Below the pieces are notes generated by a model that did no database searches, was not told the DNA's origin, and saw only the letters and a program-made list of their open reading frames with translations. The position numbers and the translations under genes are program-made. From assembly GCA_030998225.1 (NCBI GenBank), contig JAPYXD010000308.1, positions 6,954,001-7,018,000 on the forward strand: a stretch of 64,000 nt of DNA, in the 5' to 3' direction. Source of the DNA: Diplolepis rosae. Its lineage: Eukaryota; Arthropoda; Insecta; Hymenoptera; Diplolepididae. This document shows, piece by piece, positions 57,601 to 63,690 of the stretch. How positions within the stretch are numbered: position 1 is the first letter of the stretch; each line of letters starts with the position of its first letter.

Positions 57601-60600
57601 AGTTTGAAAATAAATTCAACTAACCTTATGCAATGTAGTATTCTAAAGTTTCAAACTGAGGGATTGTGATACCCTCAGATAATTTTTAAAAAAAAATTTG
57701 TTTTTCTTCTAACAGAGTAAAATTCATATTAGCAATTCTAAGAGAATTCTCATATAAATAATCCTTTGTAATTTTATACTATATAAGTACTTGCCTCTAT
57801 ATCCTCAGTGACTTTTGGGCACAAATATATACTATAGTTGTTAGTGAATGTATCTAAGATTTATGTGATAGAATTTTATTGTCATTAATGAGGAAGTGTT
57901 AAGTAATTCATAGATGTCTTCTGTACAATTTTATGTAAATTTTCTCACAACATTTTACAATTTTAAAAATAATTTTTAAAAATTTTTTACATTACCAAAG
58001 TTTATTCCAAGATATGGCTCATATGTGCAATATTTATCCAAGGTTTTGATATTTCAGAAATAAAGATGACTGATGAGGACTTCGATCAGAGTCGAAACGT
58101 TTGAAAGTATATAACTTCCTGAGTTATCAGTTCTGGACCCTAAAGCCAATTATGATCAACATTGTATTTAGTTTTTGTAAAATGACTTTATATGAACTGT
58201 TTAGAATATTTGTAAAGTTTGTATCTAGTTTTTTGTATGATTGACTTAATAAAAGCACGTGTTTTTTATAAAGCCAACATTATAAAAAAATTTATACATT
58301 ATGAGTATTAATAATGTAATTTTATGAAAACTGAATAAATGTAACAATTTTGTATATAGTAAACCTTATGAAAGTTTTATAAAGTTTTCTATTTTTATAA
58401 AGAACTTTTTTTTATTAAAAGACTAAACTTTATAAAATTTTTGTATAGTTGACTTTATGAAGTCAGTATTTTTATGAGGATTCGTTTTTTTATAAAAAAT
58501 TGCATTTCATAAAAAGGCCTACATTCGAGCATGACGCACGTCTGTATACACATGCACACAAGTGCACTGCTCACGCGAGCACGCCGCACACTAATGCACG
58601 GAGTCGTTTATAGTTGATGCCATCAGTCCGAAAAAAACCAGTAAAATCTGCCTTGAATTTGAGGTTTTTATTCCAATAATTTATCGGAAATCTGACGGAT
58701 CATAGAAAGTCCCATAATTTATCGGACTTTTTTAGATTCAGTTACTGTACATATTTTCTTTAAGTAAGGTACACGCAGAGAAAAGATCAGTAAAATTTAC
58801 AGGAAGTTCGGTACTTATTTGGACAACATGACTTTTCAGTAAATTTTACCAGAAGTTGAGTTCAATTAACAGATTTTCTGTACGTTTCACTCAGCGTCCA
58901 GTAAAATCTACTGAATACGAAAAAATCCGAGTTAAGTTGACTGTACTGTACGCTAAGTGAATTGTACAGAAAATCTGTTGATTGAACTCAACTTCTTGTA
59001 AAATTTACTAAAAAGTCATGTTGTCCAAATAAGTACCGAACTTCCTGTAAATTTTACTGATCTTTTTTCTGCGTGTACTATTTCCGTCAAAATTTGAATA
59101 ACAACTTTCCTTTAAAAAAAAAAGTAAATACTTTCATTTTTTATCCTCTTATTTCACTTTCGCAATAGTATATACTTCTTTTCAACTAGCAAATTTTCCT
59201 CTTTCCTACCCTCTGAGGTAGAATTCCTATAAAAAACAGGCAAAATTCAGATATATTTTTCTCAGTGTATAAATTAAAATACTCATGTAAAAAAAGTTAA
59301 GTATTTTAAAAGCTTTCTCAAAGTATTTTCTTCCAAATGAATATTGTTTAAATTTACTTCTTAGTAAAGAAATCTTATGTTGTAATTTCAATATATAAGT
59401 GTAAATTTCAAACTTTTCATTATCCAAAAGAATAAATAAATTTCAAATGAATTAGTTGAGTTTGAAAAAGTATTCAAATTCTTTGAAATTTGAATAAATA
59501 AATTACTCCCTACACCTGAACCAGTCAAAATCTACTGATTATTAGTGAAATTTGACTGATTTAAACAGCTAAAAAAGAGCTCACTGTGAATCAGTCAAAT
59601 ATTCACTGAATGGATCCATGAAATTTGACTGATTCACAGTAACCTCTTTTTTAGCTTTTACTATACTTAATTTTTTTTAGATGAGTATTTTTATTTATAA
59701 GTTAAATTTTCACTGATTAAGTCAGTGAAAATTTGACTGATTCAGATTTAGAGAATATATCTAATCTTTCATACGAATTAACACCTTGAGATTTCTATGG
59801 TATGAAGTAAAATTTTGACAAATATCATAATAATAAAATACTTTGAAAAAACGTTTAAAATACGTGACATATTTCACATGAAAATTTCAGTATGAAAATT
59901 GACCTGTATATTGAAATTGACATGTAAAAAATGTTACGTATTTCAAAAACTTTTAGCCGTATTTTACTCAAATGGGATGTTTTTCAATGTTTCCTTATAA
60001 CGGGGAAACCCTACTGTATGTATTATATCTTATATAATATACTCTCTAAATTTTAATCAGTCAAAATCTACTGATTTTCAGTGAAATTTGACTGATTTGA
60101 CAGTGAAAAATATTTTTTTCACTGATGAATCAGTGAAGATTAACTGATTTAACAGTGAAAAATATTTTTTCACCGATGAATCAGTGGGAAGGCAAATCAC
60201 TGTTTCAATCAGTGAAAATTTGACTGATTCAGATTTAGAGAGTATATTATAAAATTGACTTGAGTTATTTCTTGTAATTTAATACTAAAATTCTTGTCAA
60301 TTTTCTAAAAAAAAAAACTCTGTGAAACAAAATTTGTAGACTTTATTAAAGCAAACAGTTTTGCATCCTTACGTTTTTTCGTATTTCACATATTCTGGAA
60401 AATATATATTCATTTTCCATATAAAATATAACTTTTATTAGAATCAAAAGGGCTCTTAAAACTTTTTTACATATATAATGAATATTTAGAAATATTAACT
60501 TAATTTTACCTGCAATCTTCAAAATCCGGGCAGGGTAGTACATGCTTGATTTTCCATTGGCACTTTCCCGTAACACTTTGAACACTGTTTTCTCCCACTT

Positions 60601-60690
60601 ACGTTCTACAAAATGTTTCACATTTTTTGTAGGGACTATGCGTTCGACCCCATCCACTATATACCGCACTCGCAGAAATTTAATTTTCAT
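39584..60690 (-). CDS. BEN-domain protein gene, six exons, minus strand (possibly decaying)
   Basis: Reconstructed from exons 60690-60510, 48860-48712, 48232-47887, 40331-40249, 40123-39928 and 39816-39584 (or 39622). Every junction has GT...AG ends, and the phases agree across all five introns (1, 0, 1, 0, 1), which is strong evidence for one gene. The product would have about 390 residues: an N-terminal module of about 60 residues, a basic/Ser-rich linker, a coiled-coil region, and a C-terminal BEN domain (about residues 245-350). BEN domains bind DNA or chromatin proteins and often repress transcription, so a nuclear role is inferred. Intron 1 is 11.6 kb of transposons; intron 3 holds a 7.1-kb retroelement in opposite orientation. 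Exon 3 has an in-frame TAG at codon 180, and exon 6 probably has a one-base A-run shift, so the gene may be a pseudogene or carry sequence errors. Confidence 0.78.
39928..40123 (-). CDS. BEN gene exon 5 (core of BEN domain)
   Basis: Acceptor TTTTCTAG / exon at 40123; donor GTAAGTAA at 39927. Reads VTLANGVTMCQKNLRTIRTM, then LAKLVFDKKTLMSNTIYGRN and VLCPEKMEAIR. This fits the BEN pattern: a hydrophobic helix, a dLa-x-hF-x-x-e-x-L stretch, a G after the strand, and a terminal L-x-P-x-K-h-x-A-I helix. 65 codons plus one base. Confidence 0.78.
40249..40331 (-). CDS. BEN gene exon 4
   Basis: 83 bases between acceptor AACTTTTAG and donor GTAAATAA. It encodes 28 residues including the split Asp codon (DTSSPPTQASYHVDINNATN). 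Too short to be listed as an ORF on its own. Its phase fits both neighbours exactly, which supports it. Confidence 0.72.
40450..40453. repeat. left target-site duplication GAGT
   Basis: GAGT directly precedes the 5' LTR, and the same four bases follow the 3' LTR at 47579-47582, marking integration of the retroelement. Confidence 0.9.
40454..40675 (+). repeat. 5' LTR, 222 bp
   Basis: TG...CA ends. Contains TATATAT (about 40549) with TCAGTT initiator near 40577 and AATAAA near 40604, a compact insect LTR promoter and poly(A) layout. It includes two copies of a GATGACYTCC...CCTAGGTTTAG-like segment. Confidence 0.95.
40679..40694 (+). other. primer-binding site (tRNA-Arg-like)
   Basis: TGGCGATCCTGCCACG starts three bases after the 5' LTR. 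Its first 14 bases are complementary, from memory, to the 3' end plus CCA of arthropod tRNA-Arg, as used by the mdg1/412 type. The identity of the tRNA is a recollection; the position is seen. Confidence 0.7.
40695..41517 (+). other. 5' leader of the errantivirus-like element
   Basis: About 820 bases without a frame between primer site and gag. It presumably holds packaging signals and the splice donor for env RNA, but no specific site is identifiable by eye. Confidence 0.6.
41518..42804 (+). CDS. gag: gag polyprotein, errantivirus-like element
   Basis: 428 codons, uninterrupted. Forms the particle core and packages RNA. It has a Ser/Pro-rich start, a coiled-coil-like helix (about residues 20-55), an acidic linker, a capsid-like helical region (about 115-310) and one CCHC zinc knuckle CFKCGKIGHISSQC (C-X2-C-X4-H-X4-C, about residue 345). 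It ends in a Glu-rich tail. The ATG at 41518 is the first after the leader. Protease continues in the -1 frame and overlaps the gag end, so Gag-Pol expression by -1 frameshifting is expected. I saw no textbook slippery heptamer; A-rich GAAGAAAAACTG (about 42775-42786) is the nearest candidate. Confidence 0.9.
   Translation: MSRAQSPVRAQSPSYTTDELLVRVLSQMETLTISFNALKKENENRIDEISRLSKKLGGAGTVETDSESQQRPEATDDHSSVEEKTFQRKETFRPRQENIYGQSQFFPTTVPTAPHEERKMGAKLAIETIKPINGQDDMGVEDFIKTVKRARIRCEEPEILLDLILAKKITHVAEKAIRYMQINSYEDLYAALRQNLRQTSSLISLKSKLESCKQGLTETVQNFTTRFRQITNEINYLVQSQHVNPTKRRLKIELEEEEAVNRYLLNLKREIGMQVRLLKPNTVNEAQALAIETETWLKDSQPVRQIIKPPVKIWAKSPGPPRLSANTTPRAQNSTIPLSDRFKMNCFKCGKIGHISSQCQVKQGFPPGHGFKRPPPVRAIQEEETEAENMTEEEITEQLIFEESAEFLPYAEDYEQSMPEEKLEDTDY
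42780..43357 (+). CDS. pol: pol: aspartic protease and linker, errantivirus-like element
   Basis: -1 frame relative to gag. The retropepsin-like active site LLVDSGAAINII appears at about 42798-42833 (DSG triad), then a domain of about 100 residues including IIGIKFFEKYPRY. The frame is open upstream inside gag, so the true start is the frameshift point. After FRLNELLK (about 43357) the homologous RT sequence continues in another frame: an extra A in the GAAAAG run at 43354-43360 is the apparent cause. The frame as read then drifts to a stop at 43469. Confidence 0.85.
43357..44841 (+). CDS. pol: pol: reverse transcriptase and RNase H, errantivirus-like element
   Basis: Copies the RNA genome into DNA. 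All Ty3 RT blocks are present: WIVPKKGNKLRMVIDYRKIN, FSAFDLSAGFHQI, RMPFGLKNAPATFQRMM, the catalytic FAYIDDIVIF at about 43957-43986, and LEYLGHIIT. RNase H follows with LTTDASNCGLGAVL, SEKELLAIVWAMKRL, IQTDHRALVRL and NKVADCLSRL. The ATG at 43411 is internal; coding begins near 43357 after a frame shift from protease. The last residues before 44841 are probably out of frame, since an acidic linker continues in the overlapping frame. Confidence 0.92.
   Translation, partial: KASRLDHLEKDQREFIKKMIARYSEVFTLESDPLPCTNLTEHQIVLKNGKIINLKSHKLPEKHRQFALEETEKLLKKGIIRESQSPYNSPLWIVPKKGNKLRMVIDYRKINEDTDQDAYPLPMIDDILDHLGKAKFFSAFDLSAGFHQIPMKEEDKKYTAFSTTQGHFEYNRMPFGLKNAPATFQRMMDNAFRGLIGTKCFAYIDDIVIFGSSIQEHNENLVAVMERIYQLGLRLEPRKCEYLKPELEYLGHIITKEGVKPNPEKINCIKEFRPLKTVKDVQSFLGLAGYYRKFIKNFSTIARPLTKLTQKETIFDWTPDCEKAFYDLKNALVIAPVLKFPDFSKQFILTTDASNCGLGAVLSQDGHPCRFISRTLNKAEEKYTTSEKELLAIVWAMKRLRQYLLGKKFKIQTDHRALVRLHNLKDPSSRLLRWRRRMEEYEYEIEYVKGKENKVADCLSRLFPITKDTLQEAMEKPELVLKKKNQAWKTSHRK
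44799..45285 (+). CDS. pol: pol linker between RNase H and integrase, errantivirus-like element
   Basis: Frame -1 to RNase H, open from about 44799 (EEEE) to a stop at 45311. It is charged, then WKLQPVKGKIKTKPNP and SIVRLSFGDPLFTFLEREV. This looks like the tether region that precedes integrase in insect errantiviruses. The integrase reading begins in the next frame at about 45283, so a second shift lies there. Both shifts are probably indels rather than programmed events. Confidence 0.65.
45286..46381 (+). pseudogene. pol: pol: integrase, errantivirus-like element (one frameshift)
   Basis: Zinc-binding His pair in EAHRDHTG (about 45337) and Cys pair CPICQLQK (about 45442). Catalytic Asp in LDIFGPLPTTPRG and Asp in TILTDQGSNFLS. 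The catalytic Glu region (ERMDSTLN, about 45830) is in a different frame: after HPQPN the first frame stops at 45831, and the rest continues from about 45826 in the +1 frame to 46381. The C-terminal region has YKPGSLVKI and WKGPYEVIDY (GPY/F module). All D, D and E residues exist, but the copy is broken as read. Confidence 0.85.
46338..47320 (+). pseudogene. env: env-like glycoprotein gene, errantivirus-like element (frameshift near start)
   Basis: Begins inside the end of integrase with an ATG at 46338 and a hydrophobic signal-peptide-like stretch of about 15 residues, as typical of errantivirus env. That frame stops at 46419-46421. The remainder is open in the next frame from about 46403 to 47320 (about 305 codons), the switch coinciding with an AAAA run at 46405-46408. 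The main frame contains several Cys residues, N-x-S/T sites (including NATYNISY), and one membrane segment, WLSYLGYAALGLGSAYVLYR (about 47100-47160), near the C-terminus. It would be the transmembrane envelope protein. Its short length relative to usual insect Env suggests loss of part of the surface domain. Confidence 0.72.
47346..47356 (+). other. polypurine tract of errantivirus-like element
   Basis: AAAAAGGGGAG lies directly before the 3' LTR and would prime plus-strand DNA. Confidence 0.85.
47357..47578 (+). repeat. 3' LTR, 222 bp
   Basis: Same length as the 5' LTR with three substitutions seen: GACTTCC/GACCTCC, TGTGGAGG/TGTAGAGG and ACAACGTG/ACAAAGTG. Followed by GAGT (47579-47582). 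Confidence 0.95.
47683..47725. repeat. short inverted repeat flanking the retroelement's 3' side
   Basis: CCGCGTAAAAACGGAACAAG (about 47631) and CTTGTTCCGTTTTTACGCGG (about 47708) are perfect complements about 57 bases apart, a 95-bp hairpin within BEN intron 3 next to the insertion site. GCGCCAATC at 47655 and GATTGGCGC at 47696 extend it. Confidence 0.8.
47887..48232 (-). CDS. BEN gene exon 3 (coiled coil; in-frame stop)
   Basis: Acceptor TTCTTTTACAG ends at 48233 and donor GTAAAG begins at 47886. 346 bases. Reads TTEDKFFEERMKKVDDMLQK, then a polar segment to DNNLLK, a TAG at 48025-48023, and resumes in the same frame LEFLRKENLFLRDECAKKDK and HLEEVIGKLDEVISRLEAVT. Heptad Leu/Ile spacing on both sides of the stop indicates one continuous coiled coil, so the TAG is a recent nonsense mutation or an error. 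It would remove the BEN domain. Confidence 0.7.
48626..48655. repeat. (TA)n microsatellite in BEN intron 2
   Basis: About 14 uninterrupted TA units. Confidence 0.9.
48712..48860 (-). CDS. BEN gene exon 2
   Basis: 149 bases between acceptor TACTTTCAG and donor GTGAGT. It encodes 50 residues starting with the split Glu codon: EKKADLVRPKQTSRRTRLLP then KYLHHQSNESDSCNSGNETP. A basic then Ser/polar linker. Too short to be called alone; phase and consensus splice sites support it. Confidence 0.7.
49209..49237 (+). ncRNA. hammerhead-ribozyme-like core 1 (degenerate)
   Basis: CTGAAGA at 49209-49215 and GAAAC at 49234-49238 with a GGCCCCCATATGTGATT spacer. The stem II pairing is decayed here (compare 62743-62771, same family). 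See findings. Confidence 0.35.
49430..50255. repeat. old repeat with AAAAGGGCGTA boxes
   Basis: ATCAAAAGGGCGTATCCCAA (49473) recurs inverted as GATACGCCCTTTTGAT (50022) and as GTGGGTTACGCCCTTTTGAA (50230). Probably a decayed inverted-repeat element; the ends are not defined. Confidence 0.45.
51089..51710. mobile_element. nested palindromic element
   Basis: ATGGGTACCCGAGATACGAT (51112) pairs with its complement ending at 51701. Arms of about 185 bp include GGCCGGTTTGTTGCTTGCCT / GCTAGCAACAAACCGGCC and CACCTTTGTG, with a 260-bp AT-rich loop. Confidence 0.82.
51754..51840 (-). ncRNA. tRNA-derived SINE head (pol III A and B boxes)
   Basis: On the minus strand: A box TGGCTCAGTGG (51824-51814) and B box GGCTCGAATCC (51781-51771), with a T-arm CTGGG/CCCAG. 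The B box matches the GGTTCGANTCC consensus with one change. The acceptor stem does not close well and no CCA-adjacent discriminator fits, so it is a SINE promoter, not a working tRNA gene. The family is flanked by AAGAATTTGAAAATCTTTCT. Confidence 0.7.
51916..52346. repeat. palindrome built from two inverted SINE/tail copies
   Basis: GTTTGAAATTTTTGTCACTG (about 51921) pairs with CAGTGACAAAAATTTCAAAC (about 52325). The arms meet at about 52131, where the B-box segment GGGCTCGAATCCC appears in both orientations with CGACCGGCAATCGAAAGAC between. Confidence 0.85.
52710..52952. mobile_element. MITE of about 240 bp (copy 2, inverted relative to 17043-17274)
   Basis: CATAGAGATATTATAGATAG and complement at the two ends. 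Interior is reverse complement of the 17-kb copy. Lies six bases after the foldback at 50760-52702. Confidence 0.85.
52956..53425. mobile_element. inverted fragment of the 12035-13384 element
   Basis: Reverse complement of 12420-12890 (shared GACGATACGCTTTCGTCGAA-type start, CTTGGAATTTTAT, TTTTATTTTCTGTGTT). Both termini are missing. Confidence 0.8.
53545..54995. repeat. dispersed repeat 'X', copy 2 (inverted relative to 27247-28660)
   Basis: Starts with GC-rich CTGCCCGCTTCGCGGGCA and CGCGCTTCGCGCTC units (one more than in copy 1), runs through AT-rich DNA and ends with (CAGA)n and GACTCAGGGGGTCTCAAAAC, then CATGATGAGAATG. Confidence 0.82.
55046..55237. mobile_element. palindromic MITE, 192 bp
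   Basis: CCCAATGGGCACACGATATT and its complement form the ends. Arms of about 90 bp pair almost perfectly, centre about 55142, with inner GTCCGAAAGACGTTCTTAGA. Confidence 0.85.
55380..56150. other. AT-rich repeat-like DNA
   Basis: Many AATCAAATAAATATTTCTTT-like motifs and a CAGTGTA end near 56147 suggest a decayed palindromic MITE (type 26290). The left end could not be placed. Confidence 0.35.
56154..57872. mobile_element. composite foldback, 1.7 kb, with nested elements
   Basis: Outer arms 56154-56300 and 57717-57872 are inverted (shared ATCACATAAATCTTAGATAC, AAAATTACAAAGGATTATTT). Inside lie a palindrome (56436-56850) and a partial repeat of its core (56866-57010). Confidence 0.8.
56436..56850. 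repeat. nested palindrome, about 415 bp
   Basis: ATTACATTACAAGGGGCGAA (left) pairs with its complement at the right end. The core has AACCCTAGGG-type inverted motifs. The apparent peptide frames are identical on both strands because of the palindrome and are not genes. The core block GCAACTCTTTTGAGAATCTG...CGGATTTTCAAAGGAGGCGC recurs at 56866-57010. Confidence 0.85.
58070..58097 (+). ncRNA. hammerhead-ribozyme-like core 2
   Basis: CTGATGA (58070-58076), a stem II GGACT...AGTC (58077-58093) with loop, then GAAA (58094-58097). These are the conserved catalytic-core strings of hammerhead ribozymes. The third stem and cleavage site are not evident. Confidence 0.45.
58772..59075. mobile_element. 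palindromic MITE, 304 bp, TA duplication
   Basis: Ends CACGCAGAGAAAAGATCAGT and complement, TA on both sides (58770-58771, 59076-59077). The arms pair along nearly their full length. Confidence 0.88.
59499..59775. mobile_element. CTGAATCAGT-family MITE (copy 2)
   Basis: Opens near CCTGAACCAGTCAAAATCTA and closes TGACTGATTCAGATTTAGAG. Dense AATCAGT/ACTGATT motifs as at 37498 and 60037. Confidence 0.65.
60037..60246. mobile_element. CTGAATCAGT-family MITE (copy 3), 210 bp
   Basis: ATATACTCTCTAAAT at the left and ATTTAGAGAGTATAT at the right are perfect complements. Interior TCAGTGAAATTTGACTGATT. Confidence 0.8.
60510..60690 (-). CDS. BEN gene exon 1 (start codon)
   Basis: ATG at 60690 opens MKIKFLRVRYIVDGVERIVP, then KNVKHFVERKWEKTVFKVLR and MYYPARILKIA before donor GTAAAA at 60509. 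60 codons plus one base. It looks like a small N-terminal module (beta-strand-rich, with a YY-PA-KIL-like motif) seen in insect BEN-domain proteins, from memory. The first ATG is preceded in the transcript by an AT-rich leader with no competing frame. TATA or initiator elements at 60690-60850 are not clear. Confidence 0.72.
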
Positions 60691-61370
60691 TTCAAAAAAT
60701 TTATGTCACAACTTGCTCTGTTTACAATTTAACCTTCCTTGTGCGAAGTAAAATTGAAACGGAACACTGTGTTGTGCGTTTGAACGTCTTCGTTCATAAA
60801 AGAATACTGACCGTCATCTTTGTTCTAGATTAGGTATATTTTCGAAAAAGGATTCTCATTTTAAGCGTCCATCTTTATGCTGTCCTTTTTTATGGCTCTT
60901 TCCTTGATATTTTCTCATCCCATATGTTGGGATTTCCCCAAGATTCAAGCTGCTTGAAAGAAGTGAAAAGTAAATGTTACCTGTTAAGGGCACTGCGGGT
61001 GGTCTCTCGGTTCTGAATCTTTTGTATTAATAAAGAAGTAAAGGATAAATAGTATAAAACTATAAACTATACCTATATGGATAATATTAAATTTCTTGAA
61101 CATTGAAAATTTGTTTGAAATCATAGCCTGATTTTTTCCTACTGTTTGAATTTATAAGAAAAATGACACAAAATCCTGGCTCAAGTATATTTTTGTCATA
61201 TTTCACTGAAAAGAAAAGATCCCCAAGGTCGATTTTTTTCTCATTTGGAAGAAAGCATAAGAAACATAAAAGTTAACTATTTATTCTAAAAAGACAACCA
61301 AAATTTTCTGCTATTCATATACTGGACTTGAATTGACCCTTAATTAATAATTGAAGATATATGTTGATGT
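60691..61370 (-). promoter_or_regulatory. presumed upstream/promoter region of the BEN gene
   Basis: Lies 5' of the start codon on the minus strand. No confident TATA box or initiator was seen, so this is assigned by position only. No other feature was recognised here. Confidence 0.25.
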
Positions 61371-61425
61371 TGATAGCTTTAGGGTCCAAGGTTAATAAAA
61401 ACTCAAAGTTTTACATAATCAGACG

Positions 61426-61451
61426 TTTCCGCTAATCGGAGCCCTGATCAG
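61426..61451 (-). ncRNA. hammerhead-ribozyme-like core 3 (degenerate)
   Basis: Minus strand CTGATCA (61451-61445; G-to-C change in the core), then GGGCTCCGATTAGCG and GAAACG. Downstream TTGGACCCTAAAGC matches the tail after core 2 (58137-58151), so they are the same element family. Confidence 0.35.
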
Positions 61452-61526
61452 TGATTAATTTTGAATCTAAAAAATACACGGAAAGATTTAGTCGCTTAAA
61501 GTTTGTTACTTTTGAAGACTCTTGGA

Positions 61527-61678
61527 CACGGAATTTTAAAAGACGCAGTCGCAGAAAATTTCAGTAACTTTCATCAAATAGTGTTCAATTTTTTCTACCA
61601 TTTAATTAACTTCTTCTGTTATTTAATAAAAAAGTCACAGAAATTTTCTGCGACTTCGTCTTTTAAAACTTTTCCGTG
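61527..61678. mobile_element. small inverted-repeat element, 152 bp
   Basis: CACGGAATTTTAAAAGACGC and complement at the right, with CGCAGAAAATTTC pairing inside. Loop of about 65 bp. Confidence 0.75.
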
Positions 61679-61997
61679 TACAGAAAACAGGTTGCTAACA
61701 TAGGACGGTAAGAAATCTTTACTATTTTATTCAGTGACCCATTGTCCACTGATTCGGGCTTGATGAGTATTTCATAATTAGCCTTCTACCAAAAAGACTT
61801 TGTGTTACATTATATGTAAATTTGGACACATTTCATGTACACTTGCAACATCCAACTTAATTTCTTTCCAAAATTTCCAATATGTAATCTTCAGCATGAT
61901 GCTACGCAATTTTTCCAGTTTTTTCAACTCAGCTTGTTTGCAAAAATTACTGTATACCACAAAAAATGTTAATGTTTTCCAAACTCTACTTTATACT

Positions 61998-62350
61998 AAG
62001 GGGGCGTTCACATAATACGTCACACGATTTTTAGCTATTTTTTACCCCCCCCCCCCCCCACCTCCCATGTCACACATGGTCACAAACCTTCGCCCCCCTT
62101 CGATGTCACGTCACACCTCTTAATTTTATAAAACATTTTTCGTTAACGCGTACAAAATCCAGTAAAAAAAGAAGCTATATCGATTATTATTGTAGATAAT
62201 GTTTTCAGAACTTTTTTTTCAAATTTCGTGTGTACACATTTAATGTGTGACGTAACGCAGAGGGCAGACCCCCCTCCCAACATGTCACACACGTCACAGT
62301 TTACAGGTACCCCCCCCCCCATACACTGTGTGACGTATTATGTTAAATAT
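61998..62350. mobile_element. MITE with CACAATACGTCACAC-type ends and poly(C) tracts, about 350 bp
   Basis: ATAATACGTCACAC (62012) and GTGTGACGTATTAT (62328) are inverted. Two C-runs of 10-15 (62045-62060, 62310-62320) and repeated ATGTCACAC boxes lie inside. Class unknown. Confidence 0.65.
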
Positions 62351-62742
62351 GTTATAGAATTGGTAGCATATATGTATCAGTTTTATTGGCGTATTTTTTT
62401 GAATCATTAATATACATGATTTCGGCAGAAATTTTATAGATTCAATAGCATTCTTTTCTCAGTGCACAGTTTTTCAAAAAAATGTTTACACCTAAATATA
62501 TAAGTCAAATTGTCAGTTTATTCAAAAAATGTTTTTTTCAAAGTATTTTATTCGAAAGCAATATTATTCTCAATCGCTTTACACCAAAGAAATATTTACA
62601 CAGGTATTTTATATTTAGACTCAAACTAAAGAAAACTTTATGTATAATTCTGTAATATTTATTTTGGCTTGGGGTCAGTTTTGATACGGATTTATTTTTT
62701 TAATTAAGTGATAGAACACATAAAAAATACAAAAGGCAAACG

Positions 62743-62771
62743 TTTCGGCCACAAATGGGGGCCCTCTTCAG
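62743..62771 (-). ncRNA. hammerhead-ribozyme-like core 4
   Basis: Minus strand CTGAAGA (62771-62765), stem II GGGCC...GGCC(62764-62747) and GAAA (62746-62743). Same family as the motif at 49209. Stem II is well paired here. Confidence 0.4.
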
Positions 62772-62819
62772 TGCCAATTAGCTTAATAGTAACCTTTAAA
62801 TATTTATTAACTAAGACAT

Positions 62820-63690
62820 GCAACTTCATAATTATTGTATTTTTTGTTTTTTTCCTTTTTTTCTTTGCTTATTGATATTAGAAAAAGATAGAGTAAACAT
62901 GCGGAAAGACTTATGGGTAAGCGAGTTCCTAGGTGTGAAGGAACCAGACCGTTCCAAAAACTGTTCCAACGAGCAATCCTCTCCCACAGGAACCGTGAAA
63001 AATGCGACCGCGGAACGCACTCTCTCAAGGGCACATATATAAACACGATTATTTCACCAAAGAAAGAAACAACACGATGGAGAATATAACGTGGATCCTT
63101 GGTAAAGCACGCACAGCAAACCACACACATCCACGAGCACCAGAAGTAAAGGACACTGAAGTTAAAACAATAAGAACGATGTAATTGGTACGGAAAAATT
63201 TTTATTTTGTATTTTCTCCGAAGCCGCAGAGATGACAGACGAAAGTAAGTCCACCACTCTGCCACATGGCTAAAAGAAAACTGATTTGGGAAGAAGTCGT
63301 ATTTAGGAAGACTAGTGTTCAGAGTTTGACGTGTATAGAAAGCATTCTCCAGATAGGTCAGGTTCCAACACCAAGGGTTATACACAGTAAAACCTTATAT
63401 TAATGTCCCCGGCACTTGAGATTATTATATGATCAAGCTTCCGACAAAAGCAAAGACCCACCACATGTTCGAAAAACTCTGTAAGGAAAGGCACTAACTA
63501 CGATCCCGACGTCGTAAAAATTGTACACATTTCTGTGGATATAGAAAGTAAAATGCAACTAAAGTGGAAATTCACGAAAAATTAAATTCCTGGTTTTTCG
63601 AAACCTCTGATTCTTAATAAATGGAACCCGGAAAAATACAATATTAAGTTTATAAGTATGATGTCCGAGTTTTTCAGATTATAAGACTGT
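62820..63690. other. AT-poor stretch with no supported gene
   Basis: A 192-codon minus-strand frame (63385-62807) crosses this region. Its composition (Trp/Cys/Phe-rich) and lack of motifs argue against coding. On the plus strand ATGACAGACGAAAGTAAGT (63232) could be a four-codon exon with donor, but this is not supportable. Confidence 0.3.

Larger units (their letters stand above)
48861..60509 (-). other. BEN gene intron 1 (11.6 kb, transposon-filled)
   Basis: Donor GTAAAA after GCAG (60509) and acceptor CTTTCAG (48861). Contains at least eight separate inverted-repeat elements, two hammerhead-like motifs and no other host exon that I can support. Bases 57020-57700 and 59100-59490 hold nothing recognisable. 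Confidence 0.6.

Noticed and set aside
62807..63385. 192-codon minus-strand frame
   Set aside because: Trp/Cys/Phe-rich, no domain or motif, no splice context; long only because this stretch is less AT-rich.
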